In this document: positions 20,087 to 31,283 of the stretch, one piece after another
Numbering within the stretch: the stretch's first letter is position 1
Layout of the letters: each line of letters starts with the position of its first letter
Assembly (NCBI GenBank): GCA_009617715.1
Contig: VTFK01000086.1
Coordinates: 310,001 to 374,000 of the forward strand
Reading direction: 5' to 3'
Length of the DNA: 64,000 nucleotides
Origin: Plectrocnemia conspersa
Taxonomy: Eukaryota > Arthropoda > Insecta > Trichoptera > Polycentropodidae
Translations under genes and position numbers: made by a program
The notes under the pieces: model-generated
Database searches by the model: none
What the model was told of the DNA's origin: nothing
The model's input: the letters and a program-made list of their open reading frames with translations, nothing else

Positions 20087-20197
20087 AGTTATTATTATAA
20101 CATATTTAGTTATTATTATAACATATTTAGTTATTATTATAACATATTTAGTTATTATTATAACATATTTTATTTTAGTTATTATTATAACGTATAT
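20087..20197. repeat. 21-bp tandem repeat
   Basis: Four near-identical head-to-tail copies of AGTTATTATTATAACATATTT (20087-20170) are followed by a variant copy. Units directly abut, so this is a minisatellite, not a spaced CRISPR-like array. Confidence 0.85.
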
Positions 20198-21681
20198 TAT
20201 ATTATATAATAACAAATTCGGTTAAACCCCTAAAGCATGTAATTTGCGCATTTCGGTAATTTGGGCTTACCGTAATTGCGGCCCTTAGATCAATATTTAA
20301 TTAGCTACAAATAGTATAATATTAAAATACTTAGCTTGTTTAATTTGTAACACAATTTTTTAAGCTACAAGTCATCCTGAATATAGCTATAAAAGTAATT
20401 TACATTTTTAATTGTACTTATAATAAAAACCTTTACAATAATTAGATATTTTAACGATTAACTAATATGCCTTAAAAGTTGAAACACATTCGCCAAAATT
20501 ATTTTTAGTATTTTTATTAATATTTAGTCCTTTCATGAATAAAATATTGAGAAAAAATATATGAAACTAATAACATTTTTTTAACACCATTATTTTATCT
20601 TGATTATAACTCAAATGTAAATAAATGTGGCATCTTATATTGATTCTAGATGTTACAATAAATTAATATGGTAAATATTAAAAATATTATTTAATTTTAC
20701 AATCTACTTTTATTTTAAGATAATGCCCTCAAGATTTACCTTTTAAAATAAAATTTTAAAACGATTTAATCCTTATTATATTTTCATATAGTATTTCACA
20801 ACATATTTTTACAGTATTCGAATTATAAAACCAAATAGGACATGAGCGTGTGAGTGAACTTGATATAGAGTTCGTTACCATCACTCGTCATGCTTCGACT
20901 ATAGTTCCTACAATGACATAATAATATTCATTCATAGACAATAAATTACACGTGCACAATAATTTGATATGGTAGTAGATTTAAATAATAGTATGAACTT
21001 TATATAAATATAATTTTAAAATGTTTTGTAATATGCTTCTTTATACATACATAGGTATGTTTGTTTTAAAATATCGTTATACTCTATTTTTTAGAATAAA
21101 AATCATTACAATTTTCGGATTGAAATCACGGAGCGTAGAGCGATCCTAGTATGATAATGTGTGTATAATTCAGAGGTCATTGAAACCAAACTGAATTTCA
21201 GAATATGTGTTATAAATAAAAAAACATGTTTAGTAATACTTTTTTATTATATCAGCAGTAATGATAAAAAATACAATATTCGTAATTTCTATGTATTCGT
21301 GAATACATACGTCCAAGAATTGGTTGATGAAAAATAAACAACATAATATAAATTGTCGAAGGCCTAAAAATCGCATTTTGATTGCCTAGGCATTGTCATG
21401 TGTATTTACATAATTGCATATTAAATTTATATAAAGAAGAAGAGTTAAAATGGCGATTATTTCATATAATATACATTCATATTATTAAAAATATTTTGAT
21501 GATTTTTAAACGCCAATGCTAAAATGGATTTTCAGGCCTCCGAGAACTCAAAGAACCGTATTCACTAATAAACGCATAAATCATCATCATAAGTCATGTT
21601 TTCTATGAAAAAATGCCCGATGATCTTCTCCTATATAACATATCAAAATATTTTTTATACATAGATCGTATCGCAGAATGA

Positions 21682-21720
21682 CAATAATGATAATAATAAT
21701 AATATAATAATAATAATAAT
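21682..21720. repeat. TAA/ATA microsatellite
   Basis: Imperfect run of (TAA)n broken by TATAA and TGA units. Confidence 0.85.
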
Positions 21721-21998
21721 ATGACATGTTCGTATTACTTTTGAACATGTCGAAAGTTCGATATGTAATGTATTATAAAACTAAAACACTTTTTTTCTAA
21801 ATCGAAAACTACCTCATATATTATTAAAAATAAAACACATTGAATTTATCATACTTAATAATTATGAAACGTTAAGTTTCAGCACATTAATATGGCAATT
21901 GAATACAGCCAGTGACAGTTTAATGACGAGATCAATAATATTTAAAAACAATATTCATTTAAAAGTACATACACAAAAAACACTCACACAGAAAATGC

Positions 21999-22033
21999 AG
22001 TTTGGACAAAAAACAATATTTTTTGTCCAAACT
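21999..22033. repeat. 15-bp perfect hairpin
   Basis: AGTTTGGACAAAAAA and TTTTTTGTCCAAACT are perfect reverse complements separated by the 5-nt loop CAATA. The stem is too short for a typical animal microRNA precursor. It may be a minimal foldback element. Confidence 0.6.
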
Positions 22034-22456
22034 TTATATAATATATAAACTATATATACATACATAATCAAATAATCAAATAAAATCAAATGTATAAAAA
22101 GCTTTAATCGTGAAAATATATATAACAAAATAAAAATAAAAATAATAACAAAATTACTGTCACAAAAGATATTAACTAAGTTTTTTGGTTAATTTTATAA
22201 ATGACAAATTTATAAAATGTTACTTATAATAAAAAAATATTTATTTGTTTTAAATGTGGTGTACATACATATGCATACATTATAGTCCAGTTTGTATAAA
22301 AATAAGATTTAGCCAAATTTATTTAAAAAATAACTAAACTATCAGTCTAGTTTCGCAAAAAAAATAATACATAAAATAGACAGATGCTTTTTAATAACAT
22401 TTTTGTTGTTGTATTTTTAATAATTACGAATATAATAATATAGTATGGTTATATTT

Positions 22457-22564
22457 TTTATTTCGTTGACTTTTTTCAATCTTAAAATAACGATTCGTAT
22501 AGTATATTAAACTTAAACCAAAAACATGGAAGATGGCTTCTTCTCTTTGACTTGTGTTCACCAT
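22457..22564 (-). other. Candidate 3'-terminal (3'UTR) exon, minus strand
   Basis: A good acceptor (TTATCTATTTCAG) precedes ATGGTGAACACAAGTC at 22564. AATAAA follows at 22462-22457 on the minus strand. It lies about 5.8 kb downstream of the CABIT-gene exon, whose stop codon is followed after 7 nt by a strong donor (GTGAGT at 28369). Splicing 28370 to 22564 would make this that gene's last, non-coding exon. Nothing else supports it; chance acceptors are common in AT-rich DNA. Confidence 0.28.
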
Positions 22565-22699
22565 CTGAAATAGATAAAACAAAATCATTAATATAAATTA
22601 TATTCTTCACATACCATATCAATGAGACAATCGTTGTTAATAGACGTGATGCACTAATGTTAATAAACAAATCAAATCTAAAGTCGTGAAGTGAGCCGA

Positions 22700-25054
22700 T
22701 TACATAATCGCAGTTATGATATATTTAACATTTTTTTTATTACTAGTATTGATGATAAATTATTATAAAATTTCTGTATCCTTGAACTATATAACAATTA
22801 AAGATGACAGATTGCGGGGTCCTACAGATTGACCTTTCGTTCCTAATCGTTTGCATTATGATGCAACTATAACTAATTATGAAACTTTATATATTAAGAA
22901 AGAGTGACTCATTTGCTTGCATTAAAACCACGTTAATGGAATGACAGTTAAATATTAAATTTACAGTTAGCTTTTGCGGGACTGTAAATAATTTATGGAT
23001 TGTAAATAATTTACCTGCATAGAATTTCTTCAACAATAGGCACCGATCATAAAGGGGCAAAAAAAGGATTGGGATTTTCTTACAGAAATATTGCCAATTA
23101 TCTTTTAGGCTAAACTTTTAAATGCACATGAAGAGTTATCTCACACGAATTTAAAATATTGAACCACAAATAAAACAGTATAATTTACTAAATATCAATT
23201 CACCACAATAAATCAATCACGATGATTGCTTTATTACTCTTCTTTGTATTTTTTACAATGACAATAATTATAAAATCTATCGATGGTAATGGTGTAAAAA
23301 TAAAACTTAAATGTCAGGCAAAGATTGCGTCTTTGGTTAATATTTATTGTATCTGAACAATGCAAGTTTGCTCAATCGCTCAAATGTCACGATATGCACG
23401 CAAATCCAATCCTAGCTCATCCGATAGTTTGCCAATACTTTGGTTGAAAATTGCAATCAGGGTACATCTACAAACTAAAATCAACTATAGGTAGGACATA
23501 TTTTATAGCTGAAATCAATACAAGCAATGGGTGTGGCGAAAAGAAATTTGACCTTGTTTTGTCGGTTCTAGTTTAAAACCTCGAGAATAAAATGCTAATC
23601 GGTTTAATTATAATTTATTGCATGTTATATCTTTCATCGTTTAATACATAATACTATAAAAAATACATTATTTAATATTTCAAATGTATTAAAAATCAAA
23701 TCAATATGCCCATTACTATTACATCTGTGTATTGTAATTTTTTAATGTAATGAAGTATTTTTAGATATATTTTAACATTTTTTTTTCTGTAAAATAAATA
23801 AAATACAGTAGTAGACTCCAAATGATTATTGCTTTTTATGTGTATTTTTTATAAAAGTGTGAAACTGTTTTTGTCAAGTAAACTTTTTTTTTTTTTGTTT
23901 AAAAGTAAAATATAAGTTTTATCTTTGGTAGTGTAGATAGATATGTTTCTATGGCTATGAATGTTGATGTTGATATATTCACCTTTATCGGTATATATAT
24001 ATATAGAATTAGTCATTTAACGATAAAGGTTGCAAATTTATTTATTTAATAATATTACCGAAAGAAAGTTAAGTGCATAACTTGGATTAGAAACAACATC
24101 AATATGTTACAACATTTTAAGTTAACACGGTCTCAAATGATTATCAATGAAAATATTTTGTAATATTTAGATTTTGCAATAAGTGAAAGCTTCAACATAT
24201 TCATCAGATGTACCTCATTTGTTGAACGATTCTCATAAAGCTCGCTTTCCATAAATCAACTCACAATCTTCAATCTTTATACAGCCCACAAACACAATGG
24301 TGACCTCTGGCGAAATTTTCGATATTGTTCAATACACACGTGAAAGTACAATAAAAGCTTGGGCCAGGTCGTACATTTAAAAAAAGTGGACTTTAAGGCG
24401 AGGTTCGAAAGTAGAAGCCCGACTTTGCCTTGCCGCAAGGTTCGTTTTGAAACCGGTATATACTGTTTGATTTGGTTTGGTTTCGTTTGGCCATTTGGTT
24501 GAATAACTCGCTGTAACGGAGACCGCTTCCATATGAAACGATTGATGTGATACACATAAATGAAATTGCTAATACATTATATTACGACTATGCGTGTATG
24601 TATTTATGTCGAGTTCGTGTTTGTTAGACTTGACGATAATAGAGTAAATAGCTGTGACCTGAAAAAACAAAAAGTGGATTTTCTAAAGACCGCACCTAAA
24701 GAGTACAAAGGATTGGCTTTTCCCGTCACGTAAGGGTTGGAAAGGATTGTGCGCATAAACGGCTTTTTAACGATGGGAAATGGATTTCCATGTGACAAAA
24801 ATGCAATTTTATAAAGTGACTTTTAAGCAGGGATATAGAATTTATATATTCATAGACAAACATTGTATTTGTAAATATTTAAGTTGTCAAAACATTTTTA
24901 AAAAACATGAATTGATTTTTAGAACAAAAGTTATTCATATTTAAAGTGAAAGTAGAACTTTTAAATAAAAATATTACCATATTTAGGTGGTAAAGATATT
25001 AATTTATATTTTAATTGTTGGTAAAAATCAAGATTGATTGACATTTATTGATCT
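22700..25054. other. Intergenic DNA, no gene recognised
   Basis: Two minus-strand open frames (24277-24555 and 24604-24798) lie in a patch of mixed composition, but neither resembles a known protein or has convincing splice borders. The rest is AT-rich. Confidence 0.5.
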
Positions 25055-25058
25055 TTAA

Positions 25059-25283
25059 CCCTTTGGACGCGGAAATCGACTAATTGATTTTTTATTTCTT
25101 CACGCAAAAATCAGTAAAAAAAATGTTTTTAAGAAAAAACTTTTTTTTGTGAATAAACATAAAATATCATTTTAAATTAATAAAAATTAAAAAAACAGAA
25201 CATTTAAACACAGTATCAAGGTAAAATTTGCATTTAAAAAAAAAACAATTTTATATATAATTTTGATTAGCGCGTCCAAAGGG
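25059..25283. mobile_element. 225-bp TTAA-flanked MITE (piggyBac-like)
   Basis: Perfect 13-bp terminal inverted repeats, CCCTTTGGACGCG (25059-25071) and CGCGTCCAAAGGG (25271-25283). They are flanked on both sides by TTAA (25055-25058 and 25284-25287). A TTAA target duplication and C-rich ends are typical of piggyBac-superfamily elements. The interior is AT-rich with no coding capacity. Confidence 0.8.
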
Positions 25284-25579
25284 TTAAGCATATAATACTT
25301 TGACAATAAACAAACTTTGGGTCGACCTATTATGATTTCTTTTATAGGTTAATTTTATTTAAAAAAAATATTTGTTTCTATGAGACATTGTTTAGCAAGA
25401 TACCATAACGATAAGATAATTATATTTAAATATAAAATTAAATTTGAATTTAAAACTTTAAAATACAAAAAAAAAATATTACTCTTTATTTAGATTTTTA
25501 TGTAGTTGTTTAGTGTATTTAATTTCTTTAAGACAAAAGTAAACACTAGATTATATTTTTGTGTTTCTATATTTTATTA

Positions 25580-27310
25580 GTATATGTAATATTTATTTTA
25601 TTATAGTATCTGAAAAATATTTCTTTACAAAGAAATGACATTATATTAATAATTTGCTTTAATTTTTTTTTTTATTTAAGTCGATAATATATTTTTATTA
25701 AAAGTAGTTTAAATTAGTATTTCGCTGGAATCATCTTATAGTTACAATTCTACAAAAATACAATATTGAAATAGCAATTTATTCTTTTACAAAAAAATAT
25801 ATTTTTTTTAAAAATATATTTTTATTTTTACTATTTTTCTACTTCTTTATTGAATTATTTTTTCCAAAGTTACGATTTTTTATTTAATAGAATAGCCATT
25901 TCTTTAGTCAACATAGCAGATTATGGTGACTAAAGAATTCAGCCGATATATTATATACATCATTTATTCTTAGAACAAGTTTTGTGTCAATATACAGCAG
26001 TTATCTTGTCCTCAAATTTCTTTATATAACACAAAAATTTAAAATTAGTTTATATTTTAAAACATTTTTTACTAAAATTTATTTTAACGGATATACAATT
26101 TCTTAGAATAAATTTCGCCTAAATGTAATTAAAACTACAACAATTAAAGTGTCCTCAGATTTCGTCATATCCCACAGAAATGACAAAAAAAAACAATTTT
26201 TAAAGATATGGTGGATCTGACTGACTAAAAAACTTAACAGAAATATTCACAATATAATTTTTTGGAATAAATTTCATGACGACATGATGAAAACTACGGT
26301 ATATCGCGTCCTCAAATTTTAATATATCTCAAAGAAATAAAATATTGTATTTCTATTTTAAAATGTTTTTTTCAATTTTTACTATTTTTTTCTAAAAATA
26401 GTTTTACCAGCATTACAATTTTTTTAATGGTTTAAATAGCCACCACTTAAGAAAAAGCGGTGGATCAGATTGGCTAACAAAAGTCAAGAGCTATTTCCAT
26501 TTCAATGATTAAAACTACGATTGTTATCGTTTCTTCAAATTTTTTTATATCCCTCAGAAATGACAAAAAAATTAGAAAGCTATTTTTTGATTTAAATATC
26601 TATTTCTTTTTAACTTTTTACTTTTTTCTTAAACATTTTTTTATCAAAGTTACGATTCGTAATAGCTGCTATTTTGAAAAAAATATGCCAAATCAAACTA
26701 GCTAGCAAATTTAACGGAGATAATTACAAAATATATTTATAGAATTAGTTTCATGACGATTAATTAAAACTATGACAGATCGTGTCTTTAGATTCCATTT
26801 TATCCCACAGAAATGACAAAAAATACAGGAAAAAAAAAACATTTCTTTTATATTTCAATTTTAATTTTCTTTGCTATTTTCACTCAAAAAATACGGAGCT
26901 ACGAATATTTAATGTTTTAAATAGCCGTTATTATTTAATACAAACAGATTAGACTGACTAACATTTATAAGATATATTTTTTGAAAGGGGTCTATGACGA
27001 TATCTTATAGAATATCTTATAGAAATTAGCAAAAATATAAAAAAAAACATTTTATTTGATTTTAATTTCTGAAAATGTTTGTAACCTTATTATTATTTTC
27101 TCTATAGTTTTTTTCAACGAAGTTACTAATTTTTTATTACTTCTAACTGCCGCCATATTGAAAAAAATGGCGGATCGGACTTGTTTTACAAAATCTATTT
27201 TTATAATTAGTTTCACGACGATATCATTTTATAACTTTTTTCATATCCTCAAAAACCCACATAAACATTCAAACAGACACCTCAATTTTTTTATCAAAGT
27301 TATGAATTAA
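25580..27310. repeat. Decayed satellite-like tandem array
   Basis: Landmarks recur in fixed order with variable spacing of roughly 160-290 bp. One is ATTAAAACTAC, followed by a TCCTCAAATTT-type block, then CCCACAGAAATGACAAAAAA. Another is AAAGTTACGATT, then a segment such as TAGCCACCACTTAAGAAAAA or GCCGCCATATTG with its complement, then GGATCAGATTGGCTAAC. The blocks are seen near 25.85, 26.13, 26.30, 26.51, 26.76 and 27.12 kb. Small open frames here (26505-26705 and 27056-27310) are just repeat units. Each unit contains a short hairpin (GCCGCCAT...ATGGCGG). Confidence 0.65.
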
Positions 27311-28369
27311 TGTTAAATATCTTTATAGCAAAAATTATGAAAGCATTACAGCCTATAAATGATAAAACAGACTACATAAGTTAGTAAAAATAATTAAATT
27401 AAAATACAGTTAAAAAATACACAAATCATATGTAGCGCTAGTTTAATTTTTTCAATGCTTTAAAAAATCGCTTTTGTCCAGTGATTTATTTGGAAAAATA
27501 TTAAATATATTCATGTATACTTATTTTAGATTGTGCTTAATGTTTTAATCGCTGTGGTTTACTAACAATACAAACGAGGAAAATCTATTTATTGTGAGAT
27601 GTCGTGATAGCATCTCACATGTGATTGAATAACACCATTTTCACAAAATAGCTCTCGTTAAACCTAAACGGTTCTTCGAGTCACGCCCGTGAATTCAGAA
27701 CCGGCAATAGAGATTCTAATTAAGTTTTTATCGTCCACGCAAGATTGGTCTTGATAATGCAGCATAATACGACGAGGAAGAAACGTGATAGATCACACGA
27801 CCGGTGTCCACCTCTCCGGCTGCGATAAGACAGACGTGCAGAAGAAATTGAGAACGCGGCACCGCGTTTGCATACCTCTTTATTATTTTCATTTAATAAC
27901 CCAGTTCTGCCGTTGCGTCATCATCAGAACGTGATGAAAGGAATTAGTGCACATTGTCCTAGAGAGAAGAGCGTTGCAGCATCGCAAGTGACAGAAATGC
28001 ACGAGTGTTGTTGCAGCATTGTAAAAAGTATGAACCACTTTTAACACAGCTTACTCTGAATCAATCTGATATCATTATTGCGTCGTGACTGAGAGGATAT
28101 AAACTTGGAATCGTCGAAGGTGAAATTAAGATCTCATGGAGCAGACTGCTTTGACTCGAGATTATTGATGATGAGGTTTGTTTGTTAATCAAACCGAATG
28201 GATACCTCGCCGGTGGTTAATGGATAACAAAAGTAAGCGAGATTCGTGATACATAAAACCATGGGATGTTAGTTATTGGTATAGCGGGAGCTGTCTGATC
28301 GGTGCACATACGTTACAATGATTTATGTCTCGGTCACGAATTTCGTCTTGTCTCTGAGTTAATACTCAC
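27311..28369. other. Region downstream of the CABIT-gene exon
   Basis: If the donor at 28369 is used, this is a 3'UTR intron. It becomes markedly less AT-rich from about 27.6 kb towards the exon. I see no coding segment or transposon. Confidence 0.45.
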
Positions 28370-28376
28370 CGATTCA

Positions 28377-30311
28377 CTACAAGTACAGCGTGCTAACGCG
28401 TTTTTGACCCCCGATGGATAGCTTGTTAGCGGCCTTCTTGTAAACTGCTTCCCCTTTCATCTTAGATTTTGATTTTTCGTGCGTCGGCTCCGTGCACCCT
28501 CGCAGCTCCCAAACTAGGTTCGTGAGCGATTTGGGTCTGCTGAGTCTCCGCGATCGCTTTTCTGGCACTTTGGCGCCAGCTCCGGAATCGCCCGAGGTCC
28601 TTCCGCCGGAGTGACTCGAATCCAACGTTCCGTCCAGCTCCATGGCCTGGTGCAAGTTGGACAAACTCTTATATCTTATATTAAAAAGCGGGGACCCTCC
28701 CTTCAGAAGGGGATTGTGACCTGGACTAGGTAATGGACTAGGGGGGAGTTCCTTAATCGGCGAGCTGCTCTTCTGCCTGAACACCATTCTCGTTCGTTGC
28801 GAATTATTATTATTTTTAATATATAACTTTGGAAGGTTGTTAGTGGCCGGCGCTATGGAACATTTCTCTTTGTAAATGATGATGGGCGTTGCTTCTTTGA
28901 CTGTGGCGACGGCCGCTCTCCTAGTTCTTTTCTCCGCCTTGCCTAGGTTCAACGGTGCGCTCGGAGGCTTTTTCCCCGGTATCGTTTCAATAGGAGGTGG
29001 TTCTGGTCTACTGTCCGTTATCAGAGGCATGTGAATGGGCGTCGTCGCTGGAGACGTAGGAGCTGATTCATGTCTTGCCAGTATGACTTCGCTGGCGAAG
29101 GGCGACTTAATATTCTTAGGCAACGGAGTGAACCCTCTGACGTAATCGTATATCTGGTCTATGTCGTCGTATTCGTCCGACGGCTGCGACTGCTTCGCGT
29201 CATCTTTGTGACTATGTATATGGGCGTGTATGTGACTCCTGTGAGAGCTGACCGCGTGTCCGTATTTATGGCTTTGATTGGCAGAGTCTGACGAAGCGCT
29301 CCTCCTCAAGAAGTAACCTGTTTTCGCGGGGGTGTGAGTCGTCCGCTTGGGATCGCCGAGCTTACCGTCCAACACGTGCATCTTATCAGTAACCTCGCTA
29401 AGTAGTCTATTGCACTTATCGACAAGCCGAGAAAACTCCATAAAATTTTTGATCTGATCGTCGTTCCTGCATCTCTGCAGTTTGAGCGGCGCCGCGAGCG
29501 GAAGCGCTATCAAGGCGTTGGTCTCTTTTTGCAGAGGGAGCGCAAAAATATGCTCCTCTTCGAACGACGCTATTAACCTTAATTCTGGCACGAAATGACT
29601 GGCACTCTTGAGTCCACGGGGAGACGTTCCATGAACCAATCGAACGGTCACAGGCAATCTCTTGTTGAGCAGATTTTTCGCCGTGTGAACACCGCTGATG
29701 TTGTCTTCTTTGGCCAACGCGGAAAACCTACCGCGCTGCTCCATGCCGAGCAATACGGTCTCGCCTTTCGAATCTGTGCATCTCAGAAACTTTCCTTTTG
29801 TGCCACTGACTTGGACCTCTCCTTCCGGCGTCAATATCTCGCCGGCCACTATGTTCTTGGTCCCGCCCGCCGTTACACTTCCATCTATTTCCAAACGTCC
29901 TTGCAGAACTCTCATCGGCTCTCGCACTAAGCATTCGCCCAACCTCCTGCGAGCCAGCTCCGCCACGCTTTCCATGCATCTCACTGCTCTTCCTTCTTCG
30001 CTCAAGAGTTCAAAATATCCGGCGTAAGTCTCTGGAATGGCGAGCCTTGGTCCCACGCACACCAACCTCCTCCCTTCCTTTAACTTAACGGCTTGAGCTA
30101 CAATTTGCTTTCTCCTTCCGGCCGAAACGAGAAGAGCCGCCGACTGCAACCCGGGACTCGGAAGAGTAGGCACTCCGAGGCCGGCATACTGTCCTTTGGT
30201 AAATTTGACAACAGCCGGCAGTCGATGTTTGGGGATGAACTCCCGCAAATAACTCCCTTCGTCTGCCCAACGAGAGGCGGCCACCACAATTTGTCCATCA
30301 GTCGCTGCCAT
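28377..30311 (-). CDS. CABIT-domain protein with long disordered tail (3' coding exon)
   Basis: One exon, with its acceptor TTTCAG at 30341 (exon from 30340) and an ATG at 30311, gives 644 residues to TAG at 28377. The frame stays open to the acceptor (VTKQWRRNR before the Met), so an upstream coding exon is possible. Residues about 23-278 fit a CABIT module: REFIPKHRLPAVVKFTKGQY, LLVSAGRRKQIVAQAVKL, GPRLAIPETYAGYFELL, and GTKGKFLRCTDSKGETVLL with a central cysteine. CABIT proteins (Themis, GAREM and, I believe, fly Serrano) are cytosolic signalling adaptors. After it come a His-rich run (HSHIHAHIHSHK), an acidic DDIDQIYDYVRGF motif, proline-rich segments such as LPPSPLPSPGHN that could bind SH3 domains, and a basic C-terminal LSRPKSLTNLVWELRG motif. 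The tail is probably disordered. Seven nt after the stop a strong donor (GTGAGT) implies a 3'UTR intron. Orthology to a named fly gene is not proven. Confidence 0.86.
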   Translation of the reverse strand: MAATDGQIVVAASRWADEGSYLREFIPKHRLPAVVKFTKGQYAGLGVPTLPSPGLQSAALLVSAGRRKQIVAQAVKLKEGRRLVCVGPRLAIPETYAGYFELLSEEGRAVRCMESVAELARRRLGECLVREPMRVLQGRLEIDGSVTAGGTKNIVAGEILTPEGEVQVSGTKGKFLRCTDSKGETVLLGMEQRGRFSALAKEDNISGVHTAKNLLNKRLPVTVRLVHGTSPRGLKSASHFVPELRLIASFEEEHIFALPLQKETNALIALPLAAPLKLQRCRNDDQIKNFMEFSRLVDKCNRLLSEVTDKMHVLDGKLGDPKRTTHTPAKTGYFLRRSASSDSANQSHKYGHAVSSHRSHIHAHIHSHKDDAKQSQPSDEYDDIDQIYDYVRGFTPLPKNIKSPFASEVILARHESAPTSPATTPIHMPLITDSRPEPPPIETIPGKKPPSAPLNLGKAEKRTRRAAVATVKEATPIIIYKEKCSIAPATNNLPKLYIKNNNNSQRTRMVFRQKSSSPIKELPPSPLPSPGHNPLLKGGSPLFNIRYKSLSNLHQAMELDGTLDSSHSGGRTSGDSGAGAKVPEKRSRRLSRPKSLTNLVWELRGCTEPTHEKSKSKMKGEAVYKKAANKLSIGGQKRVSTLYL

Positions 30312-30694
30312 TCTATTTCTACGCCACTGCTTTGTCACATCTGAAATAATAAAAAAAAACAATAATTAATAAAAGTAAAAATTGCAACATAAACATGATC
30401 AAGAATAAACAAATCTATCTTTCACTAAACAAAATTCAAAACACGTACGAAACGTTTCCAATCATAGTGACACCTTTTTGTGACACCTCACGTAGGATGT
30501 TTAGTTATCATTGCACTTGCCCTTGTAGGGAACCGCTGGGTTAAAATCGTGATCGTTGACATTTCTTTTATTCTTTTCCATATTTATTCTCACGCCGTTC
30601 ATACAATAAAATGTCACAAAGAAGAAGAGAACATTGTAGAAGATAAATATATAAATTATATGTAGTTTGAGCCAACTCTATACAGCTTAACAAT
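30312..30694. other. Upstream flank of the CABIT exon
   Basis: The exon's 5' border is at 30340, so the DNA above it is intron or upstream sequence. The 5' exons of this gene were not found; candidate splice-flanked segments further right are too weak to call. Confidence 0.4.
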
Positions 30695-30797
30695 AACCAA
30701 TTAATTAATTTAAGAAATGCTGATTTTATGACCCTGAAAAAAATGTATGGGGGGGGGGCAATTTTAAGGATCGTCCCAGGCGGCACATACCCTAGAA
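30695..30797 (+). mobile_element. Truncated second copy of the hAT-type MITE
   Basis: It matches the right half of the 5924-6178 element: TTTAAGAAATGCTGATTTTA, then a GACCCTG, AAAAATGTATGGGGGGG and CAATTTTAAGGAT series, ending ACATACCCTAG. Both terminal repeats are missing, so it is an old fragment. Confidence 0.7.
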
Positions 30798-31063
30798 GAA
30801 AAATAAGATTTTTGGTTCATTATTTTCATTAAATTAAATTATAACAAAGTATTCACACAGCTAGATAAATTTATAACTAACAATATTTATAATATTTTCA
30901 ACAAAATTATTTCTTAGTGCGTTTTTATTCTAAAAAAATTAAATGTTTTTGCCTTTAAAGTTAACAGTTTTTTAGATATAAAATTATTTAAAAAAGTTTA
31001 TACTACAAAAATAAAAGCACATGTTTGAAAGAAATCAAAAAATATGTCGTATTATAATTCCAT

Positions 31064-31283
31064 ATGAACCTTAGAGTTTTTCAATTAATATCATGTCGGA
31101 AAGATCGTAATTAGTGGTTATTACATTACTATGATTCTGATCGTTACCTAGATTTTTCTAATCTCACGGATGAATAACTTGATGATTAATTAAAATATAG
31201 TACATATAAGGTATTGAAAATTCTCTAATAATGAGCTACTTCAGCTCGTAGAAAATATATTATATGTTTTCAACAATAAAAAT
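31064..31283 (+). repeat. SINE copy 3 (tail type B), head missing
   Basis: It contains ACCTTAGAG, ATCATGTCGGAAAGATCG, AATTAGTGGTTATT and the core TCTCACGGATGAATAAC. The tail (TATTGAAAATTCTCTAATAA, GAGCTACTTCAGCTCG, ending TTTTCAACAATAAAA) is shared with the copies at 8.84 and 42.9 kb. Confidence 0.6.

Larger units (their letters stand above)
20221..22440. other. AT-rich intergenic DNA
   Basis: No coding segment recognised. It holds an imperfect TAA microsatellite at 21682-21720 and the hairpin at 21999-22033. The rest is simple-sequence-rich. Confidence 0.55.

Noticed and set aside
20087..20197. CRISPR-like array
   Set aside because: Units directly abut with no spacers; it is a minisatellite in a eukaryotic genome.
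24277..24798. Two minus-strand frames of 92 and 64 residues
   Set aside because: They share only a vague KSTFF-like similarity and have no family match; treated as chance.
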